Under the pieces are notes generated by a model, which did not search any database, was not told the DNA's origin, and saw nothing but the letters and a program-made list of their open reading frames with translations. 64,000 nucleotides of DNA, taken from Rhodosorus marinus (lineage: Eukaryota > Rhodophyta > Stylonematophyceae > Stylonematales > Stylonemataceae). A program made the translations under genes and the position numbers. Positions 1-12,130 of the stretch are shown here, one piece after another. How positions within the stretch are numbered: the first letter of the stretch is position 1; every line of letters begins with the position of its first letter. The stretch is taken from positions 1,426,001-1,490,000 of the forward strand of contig JAMWBK010000009.1 of NCBI GenBank assembly GCA_029953675.1, given 5' to 3'.

Positions 1-1385
1 TGACTGAAACTTTTCCACTACCTGATATATTGCTTGCTGAAGTCACAATTACTTCTTCGCAAACCATTTCCTTAGATTAGGAATATTGAGAAAATAAGAT
101 TTAGGGGAAGAGGAGGAGAAATAAAAACTGCAGCCCTAAAATCGCCCTTTCAAAAAAAACCAACCAAAATAAGTAAAAGCGAAGGAGAAGAGGCGCGCAC
201 TCTCCCGCTCTCTCTCTCTCAGGGCTCCGCGACCACTTGTTTTTTTTGGGTGTGTGTGTATCTCCAATTTGACGAGGGTGGCGACTCATGTCAAATACTG
301 AAAACAGGCAGCATCGTTTTTGGTTTTCTTTTCTCGGAAGTCTCAGAACAGGAAGTCAATGAATGAAAGATATGTTTTCGTTGCTCCTGATGCAAATGTC
401 AGCCTGTGTAACAACAAAAAAAAATTCCCGTTTGAGCGGTGAGCTTCAATGCTCTGTTGAAGGGGGTGGGTATAAAATAGAAGAAGAAGAAACGTCAAGG
501 AAAAAACGAGATTTTAGAAAGTTCAACCCCAGAATAGATTTACAGTAATCCCCTGGGAACATTTTTTTTGTTGGTGCTCTTCGCGTGGATCTGTTCCGAA
601 CTGCTGAGTCAAAATGTCAAACTTTAGTGCCTCGAATTCGTTTACAAATATCTCAAACCTCCACTTCCCCCCCCCCCCCTCCTCCTCTTTTCGCCTTGAA
701 GTCGCAAAAAAAAAATTTCAGACCTGGCGATGCCATTTTCAGGTCATACAATAAAACTATCCAGGGGTAAAATTTACTCCTTTTTCACCAATAATATCCA
801 AATCTTTGAATTCCAATCACACAACCATCAACCCCCCAACGAGCTGCATTCCTGTTTTATGCCTTCCACGAGCGAAACCTGTTCAACCCCAACCCCCCCT
901 CTTCAAACGCACACATGTCTTCTTTCTGCGAAACAAGTTCTTTATTACTTTTTTTTACTATATTTTTCTTCTCATAAAGCAAAAGCGGGCAAATGAGCGT
1001 ATCTTTTCAAGTAGTTCCGATACCAGTGGTTTTTTCTTCTTCTATTTTTGATATGGAAAATTTTCGAAAAAATTTGCTAGTACACTGCGCAGCCTTGTGA
1101 GGATTTTAGGACCGATCGTTGTTTTTGATCGTTTTTGAATGGGTTTCCACTTTACAACAACCTTCGAATGGAGTTGGTACTTAGAGGTTTCTTGCTTTTT
1201 GGGTGTGCCGTGGAGGTGGGGGGGGTTGGGTTGCGGAGTTGAGGAAGGCTGAGTTGGGTTGGAAAGGGGGAGGGGGGGGGTGGGGGTGTTGAATAGGGAG
1301 GGGTATGGGGAGGGTGAGAGGAAACTGGATTGGTTGATGGGTTGTTGTTTTTTGTTGGTAAGAGGGAGAAGGCTTGAAGGAAAGC
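1..1385. other. 5' flank, no supported gene
   Basis: No convincing coding exon is seen. A 62-codon minus-strand ORF at 101-289 ends in a run of hydrophobic residues, but it has no recognisable domain and crosses a CT microsatellite near 200-222. The + strand at 661-900 is C-rich, with a run of C near 667-680 and again near 833 and 890. This is the mirror image of the G-rich leaders in front of plus-strand genes in this window. It may therefore be the leader of a minus-strand gene that runs off the left edge, which is inference. From about 1200 to 1330 the + strand becomes G-rich, leading into the TBC gene. Confidence 0.4.
1203..1330 (+). promoter_or_regulatory. G-rich leader of the TBC gene
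   Basis: This stretch is almost entirely G and T on the coding strand and holds several runs of six or more G. It ends about 55 bp before the start codon at 1386. Similar stretches precede other genes in the window on their own coding strand, so I read it as a promoter or 5' UTR signature. No TATA box or defined motif was identified. Confidence 0.35.
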
Positions 1386-2492
1386 ATGGATGCGGAGTGT
1401 GATGGCTCTAGGGCTGACTTCGTCGCTGTGTTGCGACTACAGTTGATGGGGGGGGTGATGGGTCGTGATGATTTGAAACGGGGTGAGAGGAAGTCAACTT
1501 CGTTCTGGTCAAGTTTATGGACTGGGAAGGTGGACGTGAAGAGCATTGAGCAGATGCCGTTTGTTGATAGGCAGGAATGTCTGAAGGAGATTTGGCTGTC
1601 GGAGGTGCTTTCGGATTGGGAGAAAAGCTGGAAATCGGAGAGAGCGAGGGAGCTTTACTATGCTGGCGTTCCAGTCATGCTGAGGGGCAAGGTGTGGGGG
1701 ATGTCCATTGGTAACGATCTTCAGATTGACCCGTCAATGTATTCGGAGTTGGTTCAATTGGCGAGGGATAGAAGGGCCCAGTGCGATGAGGATGATATTT
1801 ATGCGGAGAAGAATCGGCTTTTGGCGAAAACTGTGGAACACCTTCATATCGACGTGCCGAGGACAATGCCGCACTTGGAAGTGCTTCAAGATGAACAGCC
1901 AGTGAAGATTTCTGAGAACGTGGGAAAGGTCCTAGAGGCGTTCCTCATGCTTCGGCCCGATATTGGCTACTCTCAAGGAATGCTGTTCCTTAGCTCAATG
2001 CTTTTGCTTTATTTGGATCCTGAAGCCGCGTTTGTAGCGTTCACAAATTTGCTCGATAAGTCGCGGTTGCTCGACTTCTACCAGAACAGTGCGGATAAGG
2101 TGGAGCTCTATATGAATGCATTTGCGCAGTTGGTCAGCGAAAAACTGCCTAAGCTGCATGCGCATTTTGTCAAGTTGGGCGTCGAACCAAGCATGTTTCT
2201 GTTGAACTGGTTAATGTCAGCATACTGTCGTGTCCTCCCCCTTGACCTTGCAAGCAGAGTTTGGGATTTGTTCGTTAGCGAAGGAGATACCACTCTCTTC
2301 AGCGTTGCGCTCGCTATTCTGGAGAGTCTTCAGGAGGAGTTGTTAACGCTGGACTTTGACTCGTGCTTGCGTACGTTATCTCAGCTACGGAAACGAACAA
2401 TGGATCAGGACGCGCTTATCCGTGGAATCAAAAAAATCCGACTCTCGGAGAAGAGCATAGACGATGCCTTGGGAAAGTGCAGCCGGAAGTGA
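1386..2492 (+). CDS. TBC-domain Rab GTPase-activating protein
   Basis: This is a single-exon gene of about 368 residues. The ORF stays open 12 bp further upstream to a TTG, but the first ATG is at 1386. The protein is a TBC domain with a short N-terminal extension. The arginine-finger motif appears as HIDVPRT (family form IxxDxxRT) near residue 155 and the glutamine-finger motif as GYSQG (YxQ) near residue 193, so both catalytic residues of Rab-GAPs are present. An SxFLLNWLMSAYCRVLPLD segment, typical of the C-terminal half of TBC domains, follows. It probably accelerates GTP hydrolysis on a Rab protein and so acts in vesicle traffic. The Rab substrate cannot be told. No intron is needed, unlike most neighbours. 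Confidence 0.9.
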   Translation: MDAECDGSRADFVAVLRLQLMGGVMGRDDLKRGERKSTSFWSSLWTGKVDVKSIEQMPFVDRQECLKEIWLSEVLSDWEKSWKSERARELYYAGVPVMLRGKVWGMSIGNDLQIDPSMYSELVQLARDRRAQCDEDDIYAEKNRLLAKTVEHLHIDVPRTMPHLEVLQDEQPVKISENVGKVLEAFLMLRPDIGYSQGMLFLSSMLLLYLDPEAAFVAFTNLLDKSRLLDFYQNSADKVELYMNAFAQLVSEKLPKLHAHFVKLGVEPSMFLLNWLMSAYCRVLPLDLASRVWDLFVSEGDTTLFSVALAILESLQEELLTLDFDSCLRTLSQLRKRTMDQDALIRGIKKIRLSEKSIDDALGKCSRK

Positions 2493-4338
2493 AACCACGC
2501 AATATCTGGTTCTCACAAACGCTGCCGATCTGATGTTGATATGACGAAGAATCTGTACAGGGAGACAACCCTTGAGGGAGCACCGTGAATGTATATGCTG
2601 AAAGAATCCTTATCTCAAATGTGTGTTGGTGAATTTCATTATTCTATATGACTAGTTAACTTTTTTTTATCCGATGGAACGTCGTAAAAACCCGTTTACG
2701 CATTACAACATGATGAGCACCCCAGCGGCGGAACATGAAAATGCCCTACTGCATTCAAACAACTACAGGCCTTCTGCGCAGTACCTTCAATGTTCTGTCC
2801 GTAGAACAATCAATGTCATGAAGAAGAACTCAGCCCCATAAGAGTCTGGAGGACAAAAAGTGCTTGGCTTTTCAGGCACGCTTTCCCTCAGGACGAGAAA
2901 AAGGTTGCCCAGAGATAAAACCAATTTGCACGACATAAGCAGTGCCGACGAATGTCCTTTGGCCCCAGCTTGTGGTGCTCGCTCACAAGTCCACTACGTA
3001 AACAAACTCACTCTCGGGCAGAGCTGAAAAAGGTGCTGCAGGTCAACCATCATGTACGAGTTTATTGTTTGCTTTCAACCAGGCATTGGCAAGACAGACA
3101 AAATGTAGCGCAACTCGATTAGCCCGTTGTCCGTCCAAATGGGTTTCGCGCTTCCAACCTGTCGGCGTCCCACAACCCCATTATGGAAGTCTCCTCCAGG
3201 CAAGCAAAGTTCACCTTCCGTCTTTGTATGGCGCGGTCGCAGTCATTTAAATGAAATAAAGGGAGACCAGGTACAGGCCGGGGAATGGAACTCAGAGCTT
3301 TGCCACTAACCAATCGTGAACCCGAAGATCTGTTTGAGTCAACACAACTCACATTGCACTGGATTGTCTAGTATCAAAGAAAGCTCAATATGATAAGTTA
3401 CATATTCCGTGAACTCCAACAACCAGCAAACACAACCTTCCAACGAGTCCTGGCAATACCATTCCTTGCCTTCTGAAGAGGGCCTCGGCATTCACTGGTG
3501 CTGAGTAGTTATCCACATCGTCCTCTCTGAAGCATTTGACATCGCCGCATTAAGCACTATCGGAGCCAACGAGGCTGAAGAGCTCCTCAGTTAATCTCAT
3601 GACTTTGGAACACCGATGCCTAGACTGACCTTGTTCGGGGAATAAGCGTGGGAGAAATGACTCAAAGCAACAAAGACGCGTGTGCCAAGCCGTTTGCAAA
3701 TTGTACCAGAGGCGTCCCTCTAAAGCAGCTCGCAGGCAGATCTGTTCACCGCGTGGAGTTTCGAAAGGTGGTGTATGAACGCTGTTATCATATAAAGGAC
3801 ACCGTCTTTAACACCTCATGAATTCTCAGAAGGATCAGCCTCTTAACGAAACCAACCACCGTCATCGCCACTCAAATCCCGCCGTTCCCACCTTCTCAAT
3901 TTAAAAACAACCAATATTCTATAAACTTGCAGTGGAGATTTTCCAACGGATTTTACATTAATCCAAAATTCCGATGGTGTGAGCTTTTTTCATAGTGCAA
4001 CCCAAGAAAGCGGAAATTGATATGCCGTCGGACAAGAATACGAAGGAAAATTTTTTTTTGGCCTCTGTATTTTTGGGGTTATTTAGATGGGAATTGATCT
4101 ATTTCTGAATTTTTGTTTTGAATTGGGGGGAATGGGATGGGGGGTTTTGGGTATTGTATTGGGTTAGCCAAGTACTGAAGAGGTGAAGCTGTAGTGATAG
4201 CACTGATCGTAGGAAAAGGCCACAAGGTTTGATATAACGTCTTTATGAATGTTTATCCTAGTCCGACTTGGGGGAGTAGTGATCGGGAACCCGTTAGTAG
4301 CTGTGAGTTGTGTTGGGGTTGGATTGGTTCTGTGGAGA
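2493..4338. other. Intergenic, no gene seen
   Basis: About 1.8 kb with mixed composition and only short overlapping ORFs on opposite strands near 3065-3350, none protein-like. The last 250 bp before the VPS20 start (about 4110-4150) contain the G-rich tract that precedes many genes here. Confidence 0.5.
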
Positions 4339-5737
4339 ATGGGGTGTGTTAGCGGGAAAGAACAATCTTCTCCGGTGCAGAAGGCTGCTGCTAAGCCTTC
4401 TGCAAAGCCTGCTGCGGCAAAAGCTCCGGTAAAGACACCGGAACCAGTGAAAGCCGAACCGGAGCCGCTGAGGCCTAAAGTGACCATCACAGAGACAGAT
4501 AAGGTGACCCTCCAGCTCAGATCTACAAAGGATGAGCTCAACAGGTTGAGGCAGAGAAGTGAAATCGCTATGGAGAAAGACAAAGAAGTAAGCTCTTCGT
4601 GCTGTTCTTGTTTCACGTTACTAAACCCGTCACTCACAGACGGCCCTCATTCTTCGAAAACCATTTTGTCTTCGCGTCCTGGAAAGGTCGCGAAAGTGCT
4701 CTACACTGAAGGCGATAAAGACGGAGCGCTTCTGGTTATGAGAAAATTGAGACTATCTAAGAACTCTCTTACAAATGCTGAAAATATGATACGTAAGGTG
4801 GAACAGCAGCTAAGCACACTTGAGACTGCGCAGGCGAATAAGGAGATGTTTGATGCCCTGGAGGCCACTAACGAGGCTATGAAGAAACTGGAGAATAACG
4901 TGAAAATTGAGGACGTTGATAAGTAAGTGATCAATCTCCAAGTCTCAGCCTAAAGCAGGCGACCAAGAATATGACCCTGTGCGACTGACCACGCGTGGTT
5001 TGCTCCGAACAGTCTTCTGCAAGACCTCGAAGAGCGGAAAGCCAAAACTGAAGAGATCAGTGCGCTTCTCGCGGAGGAGAATGATCCTGTGGCGGAGCTT
5101 GAGGCTGAGGACGATCTCAAGAAGCTTGAGAAGCAGATGAAGAAGGAGTCTATTGAGGAACTGTTGAGACCAGCAACTGAAGAGGAACTCCTTGAGAAGG
5201 TGTGCCGATGTCCACTTCTTGTTTCAACTGTAAAACTGCGCAATGGGTGGCTAAAGTCGTAGCTGCTCTCGCTTTCTTGTGTCGCACAGCATACGAGCAT
5301 CCAGAAGAAAACACCGCTCACAGCTAAATCAAACTACGACATTGCTACGGTTAACGAAGACGAAGTAGAGGATCTGTTGAAACCCGCTGAACCCGTAGAC
5401 ACTGCGGCTTCTGCAGAAGAGGTAAGCAGGATAGGAACCTTATGTGATCTGCAAATCTATAGCGGTGATAAAAGCTTCCTTCAGTGCACTCACACCGGAT
5501 TCTCTCATGTCTGACCACCAGGTTGAGGTAGTTGATGATGTTGATGAGCTATTGAAACCTGCTGAACCAGACGCGGTGGAGGAAGACATTGAAGACGATG
5601 AAGACACTAAAGTCGATGAAGACATTGAAGATGATGAAGACGATGAGGAGGTTGAACATGTCGCACTGGGCGATACGACTGAACAGGTTGAATCTCAAGT
5701 GGAGGAACTCTTGAGACCTGAGCCCGTTGCCATGTGA
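4339..5737 (+). CDS. VPS20: ESCRT-III subunit VPS20/CHMP6 homologue
   Basis: Five exons are inferred: 4339-4587, 4687-4922, 5013-5199, 5290-5421 and 5522-5737. The introns are 90-100 bp and all phases match, giving about 339 residues. I chose the ATG at 4339 because it gives MGCVSGK, a myristoylation-type N-terminus with a palmitoylatable Cys, as expected for CHMP6. An in-frame ATG at 4249 would bury it. An Ala/Pro/Lys-rich linker replaces the short CHMP6 basic stretch. Then comes the Snf7 core: VTITETDKVTLQL, the GDKDGALLVMRKLRLSKN helix, and a long charged helix. CHMP6 links ESCRT-II to Snf7 filaments on endosomes. The C-terminal tail is longer than usual, very acidic, and carries four copies of an ELL(R/K)P motif spread over exons 3-5. 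I see no classical MIM2 sequence. Confidence 0.85.
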
Positions 5738-5897
5738 GCTTTGGTTTGTCCAAGCTTAGGAAATGGAGCTCGTTTTACCCCTTAGCTTTGTTGATCTTGT
5801 ATTAAACACGCTGGATATAAAGCCCTTCCTGGCGGTCGGGGGTATGTACAATATATGCATTTGGGTCAGCATACTCTTACGTAGCTACAGGCTGATT

Positions 5898-8800
5898 CTA
5901 TTGATCATCATCGCTGTTGGCGGCCGCCTCTTCAAACATTTTCAAACCGTCGGGGCGCTCTTCATCGTTGTTTTCTGTCGCTCCTTCGGCCGAGCCTTCA
6001 TTGGTTTCCGATGGATTCGATTCCGAAGCCAATTCCTCGTGATTCTGGTCTTCCTCCTTGCTTGGTGCCTCGGGCAACTGACTCAGCTCGGACTCGCCAC
6101 AACTCCTGACCGTGCTCGCTTGGGTAGCGGTTTCAGTGTCACCCGCTCGATGATAGGCTTGCGATGCCACAACGTCGCCCTGCAGATTCCTATGCTTCAA
6201 ATTACCCATCCAAAAGGCAGAGCTCGCATCGTTCGACTCCAAGAGTCCCTTGACACTGAAAATTACTGTCTCCAGAGCGCGCTTGAGGCTCGGTACGAGC
6301 GGTGTTTGTTTAGAACTTTTCTGGGCCTTGACATGCGTGCAAATATGCTGGAGAACCCTCGTGGAGCGCTGAAAGTCCTTAATTAGTTGCAAACTCTCCT
6401 GTCTGTGAGTGTTGAGCCTTTCCCGAAGACAAGGTATCATTTTGCCACTGAAGGCTTGTGCCACAGTCCTCCCGCACTTCATCAGGCTACCAAACACAGT
6501 GGGCTGGTCGCGCGACCGGTCAACGAGTTCACTGTGGGCATTGAACAGGGCGCGAAGTTGATCGATATTCGAGGGACAGTTTGCAGCGACGCGCTGCAGT
6601 TCATCGAGAAGGACTTTTACAAGCGTCGTGTTCTCGGTCGGGCGCTTCAGCATATTGGAAATCACATCCAACTCGTCCGAGCTCAACTTCATCCTCATAC
6701 CTACCAGCTCTGCAACATAGTTTGACACACGTCCGTGCTTCTCGGATTCTTCCAGGGCCCGGTCAAGAATCTTATCAATCTGAGATGCAACCTCGCTTGC
6801 GAGCTCCGCGCTTCCAGTCCTGAGTGCTGCAGCAGTCAGTAGTCGAGCAAACTCCATCTTCGTAACAAGGTCATGGGATTCGTCATCGTCCTCCATACTG
6901 CTTGTCGAAATCGCGGTACGCAACGGAGTTAGTGTCTGACCTGCCAGAGTGGAGGTGCTAAGCTATCGTACCACTCCATCCTGGCGACGAGCGAACGGAA
7001 GAACTTCGTCCCGAGTTCTGCTGGCTCCCATTTTCCGATCTCCGTGTCATCATCGTTGGATTCCTTCGGTGCTAAGTTGAACAGAAGCCCATAGAAGTCT
7101 TTCTCGTGCACTAGACCTTCGTTCCCTGTAGAGAAACGGAAGAAGGGAAAGCTCAAGAGTATACTTTGTTTAGACATACACTTTCTTCGAAATCGAGGAC
7201 TCATGGACGCTTACCGATTGCAACAGCAAGGCAATGCAAAGCCATCCTGAGACAGACGCAGTCGCTTTCGTCCATCGCCCCTTCGCCAGGGTTGAATACG
7301 AAAACTCTCAAGGAAGTCAAGGCTGTGATCGCGGTTTTCCGCTCGCGCGGTAGGTACCGGCTTCTATGGGTACAGAACAGATTCAACTCATGGAGCACAA
7401 GCTGAGCCTCTCCTGTACTCACCGATGCGTTGTGCGCGTTTGAGACAATTACTCCCGTCACAGCCACGTCCAAAGGACGTAGAAAGTCGCTCAGTTTGAG
7501 GGGTTTTGTCTGCTGTGTCCGCATACCAATCTGACCGGTCAGTGCGCTGGGTAGCACAGTTGTGAATCCTGTAGGCAAAATCTTACCGCTTTTACTCCGA
7601 GAAACTCACCCACGGCGTCCTTACAAACCGGCTGCTGGTTTATCAAATCTTGCAGACTTTCCTCTATAGTGTACAGGTTCTCGATCCTCTCGCAAATAGC
7701 TCCTTGGATATCAGCTGATGTTGAGGTCGAGAACGCATTCACGATGCATCTTATCCACATGGCGGCTAGCAGAAGCGAGGTCGCTGCAGCGACTTGGACT
7801 GGCATGGCTTGGTCCGATAAGGAATCCAGTACAGAATCTGCTGGCATCCTGGCCGAATGAACAAGTGCATTGATGTCAGACGCTTCCTCCCTGTGTCAAA
7901 GAAGATCGAGCTTCGTCCAGAGTTTAGGACAAGCTCACCATAGAGGGCAACCCAGAATTGCATCAGTGTCATCCAAAGATCCGCTGGCCAGACGCTTGGT
8001 TGTCTCGCAGAGAAGTTCTATCAGCGGACACAGCGTGTGAGCATCACCGAGACGGCCTTTATGTGCCAGGGCAACAATGGGAATAGAAATGGAAGCGTCT
8101 TCCCCGTCCAAATTGTACTTGGCTTCGATGTCCATATCCAGGATAGAGCTAGGTTTGTCCTCCAATTTTCCAGCAAATCGAGCTTCGAATACCTTGAGAC
8201 ATTTCCTCCGAATCGCCTTCGTCAAGGATCTCTCCATGCGATCTTTTTCACAGGTCAGGGCAAGTTGCTTGTAAGCGAGAGCCTCTGCGCTTCTGGAGGG
8301 TGGCGCGAAGCGATTGGTCAGCAAACAAGTGCCCAACATCAGCAACGCAAAATCACCGGGATTCGGAATATCTCCAACTCCATACCGATTGTTCTCAACG
8401 GATTTGAACAGCAGAGCGAGAATCGCTTTCGCTTGATCCTGGGCGGCTTTTTCCTCGCTGAAGACCTGCGCCAGGGTACAAGACCCGAGAACTCCAATAC
8501 GCCTGAACTTTTCGTCGACATGAGTCAGCTCCTTTCGGAGAATGATCTCCAGAGACTGGTCATTCTCAATCTGTCCTGAGCGTATTCGAACAGTTCCTAG
8601 GGGGTACATAAGCAACATTTTCTAGTTGAGCCTTACTAATCGGAGCCGTTCCAAGGCCTTCTCGGCAAATGGTAGCCGTTCGCATACCCAAGAGTTCGAA
8701 AACTTGCGAGACTTGCTCGTCCTCAAACGACTCCAGGAAATCCAAAAGACCCCCCAAAAATGGCATGAAAGCAGATAGGTCGACATTCTGAGCTATGTAA

Positions 8801-10704
8801 ATAAGGCAGTCAAAAGCTCTCCTCACGATCTTTGTCTTCCTGCATCCGACGTGCTCCAGAAGAGATCCGATTATTTCGCGGTGGAGATCATTGCGGTCAT
8901 TCATCTATGCAGACAGCCCACAACGAAAATTTAAGAGCGGAACTTAATGGTGCACTTGTGATCCAGAAACTTGTCAGGATGCGCTTGCATGGTAGGTTTC
9001 CGTTAGTACCTTGTACAGAAGTAGGTACTGCTTTTGAGAAATTTCAGCGGCGCTCTCTGAACCAGAGCACATCGTAAGATTCGCGAATTTGATCATGGAT
9101 GTAGAAAACCCAGAGAGCGCATCTTGATGGGTTTCAAACGCCGAGGAGAACAGATCAGAAGAAATATGACCTCTGATCAAGGCAAGTTTCACGAGACTCT
9201 CGATCCTCTTTCTAAACGATAGAACATCTAACAGCGCGAGCATCATCCAGAGGTCACCGGGGCAGTACTTTTCCTGAGAGTCTAAATTCAAGAGCGTTTC
9301 AGAAAACAGGTCATAGGGGATCACACGCACATTCCGCCTCCAATGTGCTGAATACCTTTCAAGCTCTGCATGGCCATATCTCCGAATTCTAGTCGCGCTC
9401 TAATTCCGTCCCTAAATTCCTCCAGCGCTAGCTTAGCCGCACCTGGGCCTAGACTTCGTTGGGCGAATATTCTACGCATCTTGTTTACAGATTCAGGGAT
9501 CAAGAAGCTTGGCGCGCTGCATACCAAGAAACGAATCATGAACGGCACATGATCAGGTTCGGAGCTTGAAAGCGCGCGCAAAACTGTGTTGCACGCTGTA
9601 GATGCCCTGCGAACAAGTAGACGGGTGGCTCCAAACGTTAGCTTTTCTTGTTTCCAAGTACTGCAGTATGGCGAGGGTTCGTGCCAAAAAATTGCACTTA
9701 CTGAGAACCGAGAATCAACCCATTGAGTGCACGAAGAATTGGCTCCGAGAGTTCTGGTGAGTTCTCCAACAACGTGATGAGAACATCCACAGCGGTCGAA
9801 TGCTGCGCATCTTGAACAAGTTCTGGCGTTACAAGGATTAATTCTCTTTGTATCCGCTCTGGGCACGCGGAGATAACATCTAGCAAGGTCTCCGATAGCG
9901 CAGCTCCGTCTACTACGAAGTCAAGCCAACGCATTTGACTCACAGCCAGCTTCGCCAAGTCCGTGTACGACTCTCCTCCTTCGTCTATACAGCTTCCATA
10001 GTATGGTGTTAGCGATTGCTGCGCTGTAGCAACAGAGCAAAGCAAGAGCAGAGCGCACCCTCCTCCATGGTCAACTCGGGAATTCTTTGGAGCAGTACGT
10101 TGAGTACCCCAGTCTGTAGGGAGTCTATCGCCAGCAACACCTTCACGAGCGTATCTCGTCCGAATAGGAACTTTGAGCTTGTACACTCGTCCGGAGATCT
10201 GAAAGGTACCAAAGATCTTCGAAACTTCTCCACGTCGGACCATGACTGCTCCAGGTTGGCCATGATATCAGCAATTCGGGCAGAGGAAGCACTAGACTCA
10301 GCGATTATGCCGAACCTGGTATGCGGGGCCAGGAGAGACCACCGAAAACTGTGAGCCCGCGTGACCATACAATTAACCCTGTGGACGCGCGACCTTTTTT
10401 TTGTTTGTACCGCAGGATTAAAGTAATTAGATTTTCTGCTGAACCTACCGTAGCTCTCTGACCAACTGATGCACATTCTCCACCACGTAGTGCCCTCCGC
10501 ACGGGCTGATTCTGAGCCCCCCTTTCAGCAATTTTTCCTTCAGTTCCCCTTCGTCAAACTCCTGCTCCAGATCTTTCAAACGAAGTTGACAATCAGTACA
10601 GCACTCGGAAGCTTGCAGTCAACTATCGAATTCAAAGCATGAATCTACTCACCAACCGAGTCTACGGCATCTGACCTGGATCTTTTCCCAGGGCTCGAAC
10701 TCAT
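5898..10704 (-). CDS. FANCD2: FANCD2 homologue, Fanconi anaemia DNA crosslink repair
   Basis: This is a multi-exon gene on the minus strand. The first exon begins with the ATG at 10704 (MSSSPGKRSRSD), and the second (about 10615-10450) encodes ECCTDCQLRLKDLEQE and joins the third in matching phase. Later exons cover roughly 10354-9700, 9866-9321, 9330-8980, 8904-8566, 8600-7940, 7850-7600, 7578-7204, 7130-6980 and 6895-5898. Diagnostic segments are SQMRWLDFVVDG, AMWIRCIVNAF, KFRRIGVLGS, PSLKRALETVIF and FWMGNLKHRNLQG, which match conserved FANCD2 blocks in order. The C-terminus ends in an acidic tail, as in animal and plant FANCD2. FANCD2 pairs with FANCI as a clamp on DNA at interstrand crosslinks. 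The monoubiquitinated lysine could not be assigned. Exon borders in the middle are approximate. Confidence 0.85.
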
Positions 10705-12130
10705 TCTTACATCTAAACGCCTTCACAGTTCATCAATTCCACGACAACAAGTTTCCACCTTTGTAATCTACGCTGCTTTAAAACGCGCACTTGAAGCGAC
10801 CACATCTCCCCCGTCCAACTCTTCACAGGCTCAGTCCGACGACACAGAACGCCCAACACATAAACAGAAGAATATCTTGCGACAGGAAAGGAAAGAATTT
10901 AACAAAAATCACCAGGCCGCATTAAAAATATGTATTTATAAACAGTCTGAAAGATAATCCTAACACAAAGAAAAGAATCAAGAGTTCGAGCAGCTGCCCT
11001 TCCCTTTCCTCCCCCATCCCCAACCTCATTCACCTTTCCCAATCACTCAAATACCAATGTTTCTCCCTAACTCCAGATTGGTGAAGTACTATCTGTACAT
11101 TAAACAATATTTTATTTTATATAATTGCAAATATATCTTTTATGAATAGCACAAATAAATAACCCACTAAGCCCTAAAATAAATCTAATATTGAAATTTG
11201 TTAATGTATAATAGATATTTTTGGTCGTCTACGTCGCAGTTGTGTTTTTCTTCCTTTTTTTATGGTACTGGGTAGGTCAAGTTTGGGCGTCTGTGAATCC
11301 TGCTCGAGAGCTTGCATCTGATGACGTTAATGTTGTGTTGGCTTATCTACTGAACGAGGTTTGTTAGTCCAAAATTTTTCTGGTTTTAAAAGCCATACAG
11401 GAAATATGGATTAACCCCGTTGATTCCTCAGACGTGGGCTTTGGAAAACCCTCCCGAGAACTCGGAGGTGAGGACTCGCGCGATGAGCTAGGGGCGCCGT
11501 TGTGGAAACCTGTTTATCAAAGCCAGACAGTCCTCGTCATCATCCTATTCTGGATTGATCAGATCAAGTACTGATGAATGAGACAGATAAGAATGGATTG
11601 AGTGCGCCCAGCAGGACCTTATTCCGGGCACTCTGGCTCGAAAACTGACACGGCAGGAGAGCATCTAAACTCGTTTTCTCTTGTCGTAAGCTAAGAATGG
11701 TGAAGAAAAGAGAAGCAGAACTTTGCTGGGAATATCTGCTCCAGGGAAAGGCAGATTACCAGAAACCTAGTGCGTATCGTGGCCGAACCTTGGCACTACT
11801 TGCTGCTGCCTGAGTGCACCGGAGGTCGTTCCGACATGTCTAGAATCCACTTCCACTGTTCTGAAAGGAGAAAATAACTAAATCAGTCAGGACGACTTAC
11901 TAACCTCAAAAGCTCCAGAACAGCTTTTCCTATTCAAAACTCGTGATGTCGAGTTTGACGTACAGCGAATAGAAGGAACCATTTTCGTGAAGAATTTGGA
12001 CGTTCCGTTTCTGGCGTTTCAAAGTTCGGATGCAAACGGATTTTGGTTTTGGTGATAGGAAAAGGCGCGAACTGGTAAAGTTCAAAGTTTTTTGGTCCAT
12101 AAAGCGATAAAAGATCAGCGCCTTCATGTT
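10705..12130. other. Intergenic with possible micro-exons
   Basis: Between FANCD2 and pantothenate synthetase there is no long ORF. The + strand near 11270-11363 reads ASDDVNVVLAYLLNE in one frame and is followed, after a plausible GTTTGT...CTCAG intron, by a short in-frame block TWALENPPENSE near 11433-11468 that runs to a stop. A 38-codon ORF begins with the ATG near 11698. These could belong to a very small spliced gene on the plus strand or be chance. No family was recognised with confidence. Confidence 0.25.

Noticed and set aside
4588-4686. Open frame through the first VPS20 intron adding about 33 residues
   Set aside because: The segment breaks the first Snf7 helix, starts with GTAAGC and ends with AAAG. 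Its removal restores the family spacing between EKDKE and VAKVLYTEGD.
5763-6725. Plus-strand ORFs of 207 and 112 codons
   Set aside because: They lie antisense to the last FANCD2 exon, which has strong family matches, so they are shadows.
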